From Candidatus Anammoximicrobium sp. (lineage in GTDB: Bacteria > Planctomycetota > Planctomycetia > Pirellulales > Pirellulaceae), in NCBI GenBank assembly GCA_012515235.1, contig JAAYYU010000093.1, positions 1 through 64,000 on the forward strand: a stretch of 64,000 nucleotides of DNA. The letters run 5' to 3'. The notes below the pieces were generated by a model. It was given only the letters and a program-made list of their open reading frames with translations. It was not told the DNA's origin and made no database searches. Positions 56,519-64,000 of the stretch are shown piece after piece. How positions within the stretch are numbered: position 1 is the stretch's first letter; each line of letters starts with the position of its first letter. Position numbers and translations under genes: made by a program.

Positions 56519-57529
56519 ATGCCGGAGTCCATCTTCGACGCCCATGTCCATCTTGGGCCGCCGGACGTGATGGGCGAAATCAGCCCGCAGCGCCGCCGCG
56601 TTCCCTTGTGTACGTTCACCCACCTCCGGCTGGCCCAATTGCGGGGGTGGCATGCGCAGCTTTTTCCCGGCAGGCGCGTGACCGGCACGATCGCGTTTCC
56701 TTTTCCGTTGCGCGAAGTCGACCTCGCCGGCGCAAACCGCTACCTGGTTGAGGTGATGCTTGCCGCGCCGGACGTGCGCGGCTTTTTGCTGGCGCATCCC
56801 ACCGACCTCGCGCCCACGCGGGCGGCGTGGGACGCAGCTTTGGCTGCCGGCGTGCGGTTTTCCGGCGTGAAGCCGTACTTTGACCTGGTCGGCAAGACCG
56901 CCTTCGAGTGCTCGATGCCCGAATTCATCCCCGATTCGCTGTTGCGCTTCATGGACGACCATCGCCTGGTGCTGATGCTGCACACGTCCGGCATCGGCAT
57001 GGGGGACGAGGACAACCAGCGCTACGTGCGCGGGGTCTTGGAGCGTTTCCCCGGCATCAAGATCGTGCTGGCGCACATGGGCCGCTACCTGAAGCCCGAC
57101 GAATTCTGTCGTTTCGCCGACTCAGGACTGCTCGATCACCCGGCCCTCTACCTGGATATGTCATCGGCGACCGTGCCGGCGGTCTACATCCGCGCGCTGG
57201 AGCATCGGCCGCTGTGGGGGCGCCTGCTGTTTGGCACCGATTTGCCTTTTGGCCTGATCACGGGAATGGAAGCCTGGTCGAGGCGGGCGGGCGCGATCTT
57301 CGTCACTCGCGACGCCTATCCGTGGAGCGACGCAGGGCTGCAACGGGCATCGCCGGTGCCGGTCGAGCGGCTGACCTACAACACGTACCACGTGCTGGAT
57401 GCTTTCAAGACGGCTTTCGACTCGCTGGGGCTGCCGCCGGCCGAGGGGGCCGCCCTTAAACAGGCCGTTTTCCAAACGAACGCTGAATCCCTGTTTGCGG
57501 CGGAGGAACCTCTCGATGACCGGACGTGA
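56519..57529 (+). CDS. Amidohydrolase-family (metal-dependent TIM-barrel) hydrolase
   Basis: This 336-residue protein has DAHVHLG (His9, His11) as the first metal-binding pair. GVKPYF, MLHTSGIG and KIVLAHMGRY supply the later strand-end residues, and LLFGTDLPFG a possible catalytic Asp. This resembles amidohydrolase_2-type decarboxylases/hydrolases. The first canonical start is 56519, without a clear ribosome-binding site. The frame is open from 56477 and the preceding codons (LWGRELAAW) read like the family's natural N-terminus, so a non-standard start or a small upstream frameshift is possible. It overlaps the next gene by 14 bp. Confidence 0.85.
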   Translation: MPESIFDAHVHLGPPDVMGEISPQRRRVPLCTFTHLRLAQLRGWHAQLFPGRRVTGTIAFPFPLREVDLAGANRYLVEVMLAAPDVRGFLLAHPTDLAPTRAAWDAALAAGVRFSGVKPYFDLVGKTAFECSMPEFIPDSLLRFMDDHRLVLMLHTSGIGMGDEDNQRYVRGVLERFPGIKIVLAHMGRYLKPDEFCRFADSGLLDHPALYLDMSSATVPAVYIRALEHRPLWGRLLFGTDLPFGLITGMEAWSRRAGAIFVTRDAYPWSDAGLQRASPVPVERLTYNTYHVLDAFKTAFDSLGLPPAEGAALKQAVFQTNAESLFAAEEPLDDRT

Positions 57530-58562
57530 GAGAATCGTGGCCGTGCTGGAGCATCGCCTGCCCGATCGGGTCCCCGTCGCCGAGTTGTGGATCGATCCGA
57601 GCGTGGCCCGCGCGCTGTGTCCGGGAAAGGACGGCCACGACTTGGCCGACCACCTGGACCTGGACATGGTCGGTGCTTACACGATGATCTACGAGGACGA
57701 CGAGGTCGAATGGGTCGATCGCGAGCAGCGGATCTTTCGCGACAAGTGGGGCGCGCTGCAAATCGGCCAGTACGACGGGGTGCCGGTTCCCACCAAGCCG
57801 CCGCGGATCGAGACCCCGGAGGACCTGGCCGCGTACCGTCCGCCCGATCCGGCCCGCTCGCACGTGCTCGACAAGATCCGCCGCTTGAAAGAACGCTATC
57901 CGAGCGGCGAGAAGGCCATCTGCTGCGTCGGTGAATCGGGCTGGGCGCCGGCCGTGTTCTTGCGGGGCGGACTGGAAAACCTGCTCCTGGACTTCGGCCT
58001 GCGTCCGGGGTTCGTCAAAGATCTGATGAAGATCGGCACCGAGTACTACGCCGAACTGTACCGGCTGGTGGCGGCCGCCGGCGCCGATTTGGTGCTGTTG
58101 GGCGACGATTACTCGGACAAGAACGGCCCCATGATGTCGCCCCGCCAGTTCAACGAGCTGATCTTGCCCTGCGACGCCGCCGTGGTCGCCGCCGCGAAAA
58201 ACGCGGGACTGTACTGCATCAAGCACACCGACGGCGACGTCCGCCTGATCATGGATGCCCTGGTGAGCACGGGGGTCGATTGCCTCGGGCCGCTGGAGCC
58301 GGTTCCGGGCATGGAGCTGCGGCCGATTCTGGAGCGTTACCCCGGCCGCATCGCCGTGATGGGCAACATCAGCATCGATCTGCTGGCGCGCGGCTCGGTC
58401 GAGGAGGTTGTCGCCGAGGTGCGGCGGACCTTGCAGGACGTCTCGGCCCACGGTCCGCACATCATGTCGTCGGCCAACACGATCACGTCCTGGGTCCGCC
58501 CGGAGAATTACCTGGCCCTGGTGAACACCACGAAGCAGTTCGGACGCTATCCCATCGCGTGA
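57516..58562 (+). CDS. Uroporphyrinogen decarboxylase-like (URO-D superfamily) protein
   Basis: The protein is 348 residues. The N-terminal MTGRERIVAVLEHRLPDRVPVAE is typical of the UroD/MtaA-like superfamily, in which many members are corrinoid or cobamide methyltransferases rather than haem enzymes. KHTDGDVRLIMD (about 233-244) and the final GPHIMSSANTITSWVRPENY are conserved segments. True HemE would have the GxPF(R/T)xxR motif near the N-terminus, which I do not see, so haem synthesis is unlikely. It starts 14 bp inside the amidohydrolase gene with GGAGGAA upstream. It completes the aminotransferase-amidohydrolase operon. Confidence 0.88.
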   Translation: MTGRERIVAVLEHRLPDRVPVAELWIDPSVARALCPGKDGHDLADHLDLDMVGAYTMIYEDDEVEWVDREQRIFRDKWGALQIGQYDGVPVPTKPPRIETPEDLAAYRPPDPARSHVLDKIRRLKERYPSGEKAICCVGESGWAPAVFLRGGLENLLLDFGLRPGFVKDLMKIGTEYYAELYRLVAAAGADLVLLGDDYSDKNGPMMSPRQFNELILPCDAAVVAAAKNAGLYCIKHTDGDVRLIMDALVSTGVDCLGPLEPVPGMELRPILERYPGRIAVMGNISIDLLARGSVEEVVAEVRRTLQDVSAHGPHIMSSANTITSWVRPENYLALVNTTKQFGRYPIA

Positions 58563-58662
58563 AACCTCTCGCCCACGGAGCACTTCGCCATCCATCGAAT
58601 ACGGCCCGATCCGCGGTGTGACAATTCGGGCAAGGATCCCCGTGCCGCCGCCGGCCGGGCTC

Positions 58663-58800
58663 GGCATCGGACCGCAGCGCCAACGCGGGCCGCACCCGAA
58701 GAACATGTGGGATGACATGGCTCATTTGTTTGGCGCCGACGAGTTCGTCGCGATGTGCCGCCGCGTCGGCGCGGAGCCCCTGATCCGGCTGACCGCGCGG
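58663..58800 (+). pseudogene. Fragment resembling a GH51-type arabinofuranosidase
   Basis: The reading GIGPQRQRGPHPKNMW ... FGADEFVAMCRRVGAEPL resembles the conserved WxDGIGP ... GTDEF..xCRxxGAEP stretch of GH51 alpha-L-arabinofuranosidases. No start, upstream strands or downstream catalytic part exists. At about 58800 the protein-like reading jumps to another frame (SLDAVEENIVRENVSHVML). It is sandwiched in the 310 bp between the UroD-like gene and the convergent sulfatase, so it is probably a relic. Family assignment rests on one motif block. Confidence 0.4.
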
Positions 58801-58872
58801 CCGTGTCCCTGGACGCCGTGGAGGAAAACATCGTTCGCGAAAACGTTTCCCACGTCATGCTCGCTTCAGCCT

Positions 58873-60306
58873 TCAATTGCCCGGACGCTTGCGGGCCGGT
58901 TGCACGTCCTGTTCCCAGGCGGCCAGCAATTGCTTCAGCCGGTTGACGTCGTCCGGCCGAGCCGCGATCAGGTTGGACTTTTCGCTGGGGTCGCGTGCCA
59001 GGTCGAAGAGCCATTCGTCGAACTGGCCGGCATCCTGGCGGGAAAGGTATTTCAGGTCGCCGTCGCGGACCGCTTTCCAGGTCCGTTCGGCCCGCCGCGC
59101 TCGCCAGTACAACGTCCGCGATGGGGCGGGCTTTTCGGCCGCGATCTGGCCCAGGATGTCGATTCCGTCCAATTGACGGCCGGCCGGCGGCTCCAGACCG
59201 GCGGCAGCCAGGATGGATGCCGACAGATCGAACGTCATGCCCAGCCGGTCGTCGACAACGCCTCGCGGCAACCTGCCCGGCCAGCGAGCCATGCACGCGA
59301 CGTGGATGCCGCCCTCGAACAACTCCGAAGCGTAACCGCGAAACGGCGCGTTGCTGGCGGCAATCGGATAGGCGCCGTTGTCGCTGCAGAAAATGACCAG
59401 CGTCGTGGCGGCCTGGTCCGTCTCGTCCAGCGTTTGCAGAACGGCGCCGACTCCCCGGTCCAGCCGCTGAATGATCGCCCGCAGCACGTCCCGCGTGCCC
59501 GCCTGCCAGTCGCTGGTATCCCACGCGGTGGAGATCTTGGGGCGGTCGGGTTGGCGGTCGGGATGCTGGAACGGCGCGCTGGGCGCCGTGTACGGCAGGT
59601 ACAGAAAGAAGGGCTCATTCCGAGGCTGCTTGCGCAGGAAGTCGATAGCGCCGTCGGTGATCAGGTCCGTGAAATAGCCATCGCGGCGGATCGGCCGGTT
59701 GTTCTCATACAGCGCGGGAGTGCCGTCGGGTTCGTTATGGTAGAAATAGTCGATCGTGCCTCCCAGCGACGCCAGAAAGTAGTCGAACCCGTGCTGCGGC
59801 GGCAGAAAGTGCTGTTCATAGCCCAGGTGCCATTTGCCCAAGCCGGCCGTCCGATAGCCGGCTTGCTTGAGCAACGCGATGAGCGTCGATTCGCTGGGAG
59901 GCAGGCCCAATTGTCGCTGGCCGGCGAGCCAGATCGCGTCGTCGTAGCGGCCGACGTTGCCCGAACCGAGCGCGCATTCCAGCCCGCCGGCACGCTGCTG
60001 GTAGCGGCCGGTAAGCAAGGCCGTGCGCGTGGGGCTGCATTCGGGCCCGTTGGCATAGAAATTGGTGAACCGCACGCCTTGCGTCGCCAGGCGGTCGATG
60101 TTCGGCGTCGGGATATCCGGACAACCGTAACAGGACAGGTCGCCGTGTCCCAGGTTGTCGGCCACGATCAGCACCACGTTCGGTCGTTGTGCGGCGACCG
60201 TCGTGGGCGACGGACTTGGCTCCTCGGCCCGCGTGGAAGCGGTTGCCGCCGAGGCAAGCGACAGGAACACGGCAAACTTGAATCGGATGGGAGGTGCCAA
60301 GAGCAT
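58873..60306 (-). CDS. Secreted type I sulfatase (S1 family)
   Basis: This 477-residue protein has a Sec signal peptide (FAVFLSLASAATAS). NVVLIVADNLGHGDLSCYG gives the metal-binding Asp. CSPTRTALLTGRYQQRAG (formylglycine Cys90), LGKWHLGYE and FCSDNGAYP are the further active-site motifs. Its length is standard, without the extra C-terminal domain of the two sulfatases at 37 and 42 kb. It is convergent with the UroD-like gene and its relic neighbour. The substrate is unknown. Confidence 0.93.
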   Translation of the reverse strand: MLLAPPIRFKFAVFLSLASAATASTRAEEPSPSPTTVAAQRPNVVLIVADNLGHGDLSCYGCPDIPTPNIDRLATQGVRFTNFYANGPECSPTRTALLTGRYQQRAGGLECALGSGNVGRYDDAIWLAGQRQLGLPPSESTLIALLKQAGYRTAGLGKWHLGYEQHFLPPQHGFDYFLASLGGTIDYFYHNEPDGTPALYENNRPIRRDGYFTDLITDGAIDFLRKQPRNEPFFLYLPYTAPSAPFQHPDRQPDRPKISTAWDTSDWQAGTRDVLRAIIQRLDRGVGAVLQTLDETDQAATTLVIFCSDNGAYPIAASNAPFRGYASELFEGGIHVACMARWPGRLPRGVVDDRLGMTFDLSASILAAAGLEPPAGRQLDGIDILGQIAAEKPAPSRTLYWRARRAERTWKAVRDGDLKYLSRQDAGQFDEWLFDLARDPSEKSNLIAARPDDVNRLKQLLAAWEQDVQPARKRPGN

Positions 60307-60690
60307 GCTGATTGCCTTCCTATTTGCCCGCTTCCGATGCGTACGCCTGGTTGCCCGAGCGCGTCCCGCGTCGAGAGCCTCCGTTGTCCAGATTCAGGTG
60401 CCGGAGCCACACGACGGGCGCGCTGGCCGGGACGGAATCGCCGTCCGCGCCGGCCCTGGGCATTCTACCGGCGTTTCGGATGCGAGCCAACCCAGTGCGT
60501 CAGTTGCTGCCAGGCGTCCTGACGATGCATGGAGTTTCGGGCTATGACGTTTCGGGAAACAGGGTGTTCCCCTGTGAGGCGAAAACACGGTAGACTGGGG
60601 GCGTTCCGGTTCTGAGACGGCCGCCGATCAGAGACAACCGAGACGGCAAAGGCGGCGAGTGCGGGTGCGTTTTACAGCGGGAGCCAACAG
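60307..60690. other. 384-bp intergenic promoter region
   Basis: This separates the divergent sulfatase (start 60306) and isomerase-like gene (start 60691). Open frames here are short and have no ribosome-binding site. I see no strong dyad or other element. Confidence 0.5.
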
Positions 60691-61581
60691 ATGATGAACG
60701 ATCGCGACGGGACATGCGATGGGAGACTGAACCGGCGGACCTTGCTCAAGGCGGCGGCCGGACTGGCGGGCGGAGTTTGGGCATCGGCCTGGGCGGGCCA
60801 AGCCACGGCGGCGCAGCGCGCGGGGAAGATCCGCATCGGCTCGTGCCGGATCGGGTTGACGGACGCCCGCAAGGCCGGCTTGGACGGCGTCGAAGTCCGC
60901 GTCGGCGGACCGGCGGATACGCTGGAGATCGCCGACCCGTCCGTGCGGCAGAAGTACAAAGACGAGATGAAAGAGACGGGGCTGGTGATTTCGTCGTTCA
61001 TGATGGGCCTGCTGAACAGCAACCCGCTGGCCAGCGATCCGCGCGGCCCGGCGTGGCTGCAGCAGAGCATCGACGCCGCCGCGGACCTGGGCGCGGGCGT
61101 GATCCTGGTGGCGTTCTTCGGCCAGGGGAGCCTGCTGGACGAGAACGGTCAACTCAAGCAGGCCGACGTCGACGTGGTGGTCGAACGGATCAAGGCCGCC
61201 GCGCCTCGCGCCAAACAGGCGGGCGTGATCCTGGCCCTGGAGAACACGCTGTCGGCCCAACAGAACATCGAGATCCTGGAACGCATCGGGCACGAATCCG
61301 TGGCCGTCTACTACGATGTTGGCAACTCGACGCGCATGGGCTATGACGTGCCCGCAGAGATCCGCCTGCTCAAGAGCCGCATCGCCATGCTGCACTTCAA
61401 GGACGGCCCCAACTACCTGGGCGAAGGCGTCGTGAAATTCGATCCCATCGCTGCGGCCATCCGGGATATCGGCTACCAGGGCTGGATCGTGATGGAGACT
61501 TCCAACCCGTCCAAGGACGGCGTGGCGGACGCGAAACGCAACGCCGCCTACATTCGGAAACTGCCCGGGATGGCCCCGTAG
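60691..61581 (+). CDS. Tat-exported sugar phosphate isomerase/epimerase-like TIM barrel
   Basis: This 296-residue protein has a Tat leader (NRRTLLKAAAGLAGGVWAS, residues 14-32) and then an AP_endonuc_2 (xylose isomerase-like) barrel: AGLDGVEVRVGG, GVILALENT (metal-binding Glu), VYYDVGNSTRMG (Asp), MLHFKDG and GWIVMETS (final Glu). Such proteins isomerise or epimerise sugars or keto-sugars and commonly accompany Gfo/Idh/MocA oxidoreductases. Here no such partner is adjacent. GGGAG lies 7 nt before the tandem ATGATG start. Confidence 0.88.
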   Translation: MMNDRDGTCDGRLNRRTLLKAAAGLAGGVWASAWAGQATAAQRAGKIRIGSCRIGLTDARKAGLDGVEVRVGGPADTLEIADPSVRQKYKDEMKETGLVISSFMMGLLNSNPLASDPRGPAWLQQSIDAAADLGAGVILVAFFGQGSLLDENGQLKQADVDVVVERIKAAAPRAKQAGVILALENTLSAQQNIEILERIGHESVAVYYDVGNSTRMGYDVPAEIRLLKSRIAMLHFKDGPNYLGEGVVKFDPIAAAIRDIGYQGWIVMETSNPSKDGVADAKRNAAYIRKLPGMAP

Positions 61582-61640
61582 CACCAAACGGGAAATGGGT
61601 ATGTCGTGGTGCTGTGCATGATCGCCCACTTGCACGACAG

Positions 61641-61737
61641 GGGGTCAGGCTTACAGAATTCAATTTTGGCCGATGGTGGGTCCAGCGATAGGGAACAACC
61701 TTGCTCGGCCAGAATTGAATTCTGTAAGCCTGACCCC
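61641..61737 (+). repeat. 97-bp palindromic repeat, copy 3
   Basis: The arms begin GGGGTCAGGCTTACAGAATT and are about 33 bp with one mismatch. The orientation (AACCTTGCTCGGCC on the plus strand) is the same as copy 1. The 30 bp just after it (CGTGATTTCATCAACAACGCG) closely match the sequence just after copy 2 (CGTGACTTCATCAGCAACGCG), so the repeated unit may be longer than the palindrome on that side. Confidence 0.9.
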
Positions 61738-61828
61738 AGCGCCGAAACCGTGATTTCATCAACAACGCGAAAAGCAGCCTATTACCGTTCAGTGCTAGTG
61801 GTTCCACCAGCCAAGGAGGATTACCGCC

Positions 61829-63082
61829 GTGAAACGCTCTTGCCTTCTGACGGTCCTGATGGGTGCCGCCTTGGTCTGCGGCCTGCCGGATTGCTCCGTC
61901 GCGGGTGAACCCCCGGCAATGCCCGTTGCGCCGTCCCATCCGCTCCACTACATTGCCACCGATTTCGAGAACGCCTCGCCGCTGTGGTGGGAGGTCGACG
62001 CGGACGGCGTTGTCCAGATCCAGTTGGTTTACGACCAGGAACGCGCGTCGCCGAACCGGGCCAACGGGCATTGGCTGTTTCGCGTCGAGGCCGAACCGGG
62101 CTCCGACTTGACGCTCACGCTGGGTCCGTTCGCCAACGTCTGGAACGGCGTCCTCGGCAAGCCGACTCCGGAAGCGAAGATCTCGTTCATCTCCGACGAC
62201 GGCAAACAATGGCGCGCGATTCCGGCCGAGCCGGCCGAACCGTATCGGTTCAAGCTCCGCGTCCACCTGGAAGGCCCGTCGCTGTACGTCGCTCGCTTGG
62301 AACCCTATCGCCTGTCCGACCTGGAACGGCTGAAGGCCGACATCGCGGGCCAGCCGCTGGTGGAGATCACGCCCATCGGCCGGACGGTTGAGGACCGCGA
62401 GTTGGAGATGATCCGCGTCGGCAAGCCGGATGCGCCCCACCGCGTTCTGCTCCGCGCGCGGGCTCATCCTTGGGAGCCCGGCGGCAATTGGGTCGTCCAG
62501 GGGCTGATCCGGCGACTGCTGCACGGCGACGAGGACGCTCGGCGCTACCTCGACCGGTACTGCCTGTACGTGATGCCGATGGCCAACAAGGACGGCGTGG
62601 CCCGAGGCCGCACGCGTTTCAACCAGCGGGGCATGGACCTGAACCGCAAGTGGGACCAACCGGCCGACCCGGCGCTGGCTCCGGAAAACGCGGCGTTGGA
62701 AAAGTGGGTCGAAATGATGATCGCCCAGGGAAAGCGGCCGGACTTGGCGATCGACTTTCACAACGACGCCGGCGGCCGACTGCACGTCAGCCGTCCCGAC
62801 GGCGGCGTGACCGGACTCGACGAATACGTCGTCCGCATGGAACGGCTCGAGAAGCTGCTCCGAGAAAAAACCTGGTTTACCGAGGGCAGCACGAAAAGCA
62901 ATTTCCGCAATCCGGGAACCGTCGGCGAAGGACTGCTCGTTCGCTACGGGATCGCCGCCTGTATCCACGAGCTGAACGCCAATCACATCGCCGGACTGGA
63001 CGACGTTCCCACTGCCGAGCACTGGCAACTGTACGGCCGGCAATTGGCCGAGGTGTTCTGGGAGTATTTTGGAGCGGAGTAG
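61829..63082 (+). CDS. Exported M14-family zinc carboxypeptidase-like protein
   Basis: This 417-residue protein has a GTG start with AAGGAGG 9 nt upstream and a signal peptide ending SVAGE. An N-terminal beta domain (about 40-165) precedes the M14 fold. The zinc ligands are His213 and Glu216 (AHPWEPG) and His311 (DFHNDAG). NQRGMDLNRKW is the substrate-carboxylate segment. Glu381 in ACIHELNAN is the general base. This arrangement is typical of bacterial M14 cell-wall or peptide carboxypeptidases with an N-terminal CCP-like domain. Substrate unknown. Confidence 0.9.
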   Translation: MKRSCLLTVLMGAALVCGLPDCSVAGEPPAMPVAPSHPLHYIATDFENASPLWWEVDADGVVQIQLVYDQERASPNRANGHWLFRVEAEPGSDLTLTLGPFANVWNGVLGKPTPEAKISFISDDGKQWRAIPAEPAEPYRFKLRVHLEGPSLYVARLEPYRLSDLERLKADIAGQPLVEITPIGRTVEDRELEMIRVGKPDAPHRVLLRARAHPWEPGGNWVVQGLIRRLLHGDEDARRYLDRYCLYVMPMANKDGVARGRTRFNQRGMDLNRKWDQPADPALAPENAALEKWVEMMIAQGKRPDLAIDFHNDAGGRLHVSRPDGGVTGLDEYVVRMERLEKLLREKTWFTEGSTKSNFRNPGTVGEGLLVRYGIAACIHELNANHIAGLDDVPTAEHWQLYGRQLAEVFWEYFGAE

Positions 63083-63135
63083 CGGGACCAGCCGAAACGC
63101 GGGCAACGAGTGATCGGCGAACACGCTGCCGGATG

Positions 63136-64000
63136 CTAAGTCGCCGGTTTGTCGGTCGCGGTTGGTGGTGTGGCCGTGTCAGGTTTGGGTTTCGCTTCAT
63201 TCGCAGCGGGCTCGGAAGTCGTCTCCGCTTCCCGCCACCGGCCTCGGCCCATGCCCATGCCTCGGCCGCCGCCCATGCCCATGCCGCCGCCGCCGCCCAT
63301 ACCCATACCGCCGCCGCCGCCCATGCCCATACCGCGGCCCCCCATGCCCATGCCGCCGCCCATGCCCTGCCCTTCGCCGCCGCCAGGGCATTGGCCCTGC
63401 CCGGACTCGTCGCCGTGCGGCGGCTCGGCGGGGGCGCCGGCTGATGGCCCGGTGGCTTCGCCCTGGGCCGCAGCCCATCCTCGGCCGCCGCCCCCCATCC
63501 CGCGTCCCGCGCCCATTCCGCGGCCGCCCCCTCTACCCTCCGGGATTCCCGCCGCGGCCTCGGGAAACCGCTTGGTCACGGCGGCATAGATCTGACTGGG
63601 GACCATGCCGTTGCGTGCGGCCAAGTCGGCCACCGTCGTGCTCTCATCTTCCACGGCGATCCCCTCCTCCTGCAGCGCTGTCACGATTTCCGTTGCGGTC
63701 AGTCCCGTGGTCTGCGCCAAGCTCGTCAGCGTAAATTCTTCCGCGTGCGGCGCCGGGGCCGCTGCCGAGGTCCCCTCCCAGTAGTCTTTGATTTGCTCGT
63801 TCAGATCGGCGGTCGCCTTCAGTGGCGGAATCTGGTACACCGTGCCGCCGACCACGGCGGCGGTGATCAGGATCGAAGCGGCCATTTCCCATTTGAGGTT
63901 GAATCCGACCGATTTCTTCTGGATGTAGCTCCAGAAGATCCGCCAGTTCAGAACGAGGTGGATGACGGCTCCGATCAGCATCAGCAGGCAGGCGTTGATG
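63136..64000 (-). CDS. DUF4405-like membrane protein with Gly/Met-rich tail (5' end outside window)
   Basis: The frame is open to the right edge, so the N-terminus lies beyond 64000; 288 residues are visible. The first visible part (LLMLIGAVIHLVLNWRIFW) is a membrane segment with the His and HLxLNW pattern of the DUF4405 family, which may bind haem. A second segment follows (ILITAAVVGGTVYQI). About 75 residues of two small helical repeats follow (LTSLAQTTGLTATEIVTAL; VADLAARNGMVPSQIYAAV). The C-terminal third is a GMGMGG-type low-complexity tail (63240-63530) with a single Cys. A metal-binding or surface role of the tail is speculative. Confidence 0.8.
   Translation of the reverse strand, partial: INACLLMLIGAVIHLVLNWRIFWSYIQKKSVGFNLKWEMAASILITAAVVGGTVYQIPPLKATADLNEQIKDYWEGTSAAAPAPHAEEFTLTSLAQTTGLTATEIVTALQEEGIAVEDESTTVADLAARNGMVPSQIYAAVTKRFPEAAAGIPEGRGGGRGMGAGRGMGGGGRGWAAAQGEATGPSAGAPAEPPHGDESGQGQCPGGGEGQGMGGGMGMGGRGMGMGGGGGMGMGGGGGMGMGGGRGMGMGRGRWREAETTSEPAANEAKPKPDTATPPTATDKPAT

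Noticed and set aside
57516-58562. Haem-pathway hemE
   Set aside because: The N-terminal GxPF(R/T)xxR motif of true uroporphyrinogen decarboxylase is absent, and the neighbours are catabolic.
61397-63124. Minus-strand open frame of 575 codons over the M14 gene
   Set aside because: It runs through the 97-bp palindrome and opposite a gene with all M14 catalytic residues.
63240-63530. Tandem DNA repeat as a separate element
   Set aside because: It is the coding sequence of the GMGMGG tail, a protein low-complexity region rather than an independent repeat.

Overview
The window reads as chromosomal DNA of a GC-rich planctomycete, probably of the Pirellulales type. That placement is inferred from gene content: a DUF1549/DUF1553 protein, a DUF1501 protein and a PPC-domain protein in one collinear block, three sulfatases, two Tat-exported Gfo/Idh/MocA-type proteins, a YXWGXW-repeat protein and LamG-tailed secreted proteins. 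At least six proteins begin with an RR-type (Tat) leader and many others with Sec signal peptides, so most of the coding capacity is directed outside the cytoplasm. GTG and TTG starts are common. I see no tRNA, rRNA, CRISPR array or transposase gene.

Layout. 0-0.3 kb: a 65-bp tandem repeat. 0.4-12.2 kb: secreted proteins of mixed function (glycosidase-like with LamG, a caspase-like-dyad protein, a small DUF2892 membrane protein, a C45 Ntn-hydrolase), then a ceramidase-like gene overlapping nagA, a Tat-exported barrel protein and a Gfo/Idh/MocA oxidoreductase. 12.4-19.5 kb (minus): the planctomycete triad DUF1549/1553 - DUF1501 - PPC, in which the DUF1549 protein carries about 450 residues of Ala-rich coiled coil. 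20.4-23.7 kb: a large YXWGXW protein and a PHP phosphatase. 24-26.4 kb: queuosine genes queE, queF and queG. 26.5-35.3 kb: a bile-acid-symporter-like carrier, another oxidoreductase, a GH95 fucosidase with two insertions, a Cys-rich protein, and a voltage-sensor protein that lacks a pore.

35.5-47.3 kb (plus): a polysaccharide-processing block of PQQ-type propeller, sulfatase, heparinase II/III-like lyase, sulfatase and pectate-lyase-like beta-helix with LamG. These could together desulfate and cleave an acidic sulfated glycan, although the substrate is unknown. 48.1-54.9 kb: a type III-like restriction-modification operon (Res, a GxxExxY-type nuclease-fold protein, Mod). Its genes are separated by two near-identical 72-bp hairpins whose left arms encode the last residues and stop codon of the preceding gene. 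55.1-58.6 kb: a three-gene catabolic operon (class III aminotransferase, amidohydrolase, UroD-like protein). 58.6-64 kb: a glycosidase fragment, a third sulfatase, a Tat-exported sugar isomerase-like barrel, an M14 carboxypeptidase and a Gly/Met-rich membrane protein running off the right edge.

Dispersed through the window are three copies of an exactly 97-bp palindrome (23.9, 29.6 and 61.6 kb) that look like a REP/MITE-type family. The most unusual items are the hairpin-punctuated restriction operon, the voltage-sensor-plus-coiled-coil protein, the 97-bp palindrome family, the coiled-coil DUF1549 fusion and an in-frame repeat insertion in the GH95 gene.
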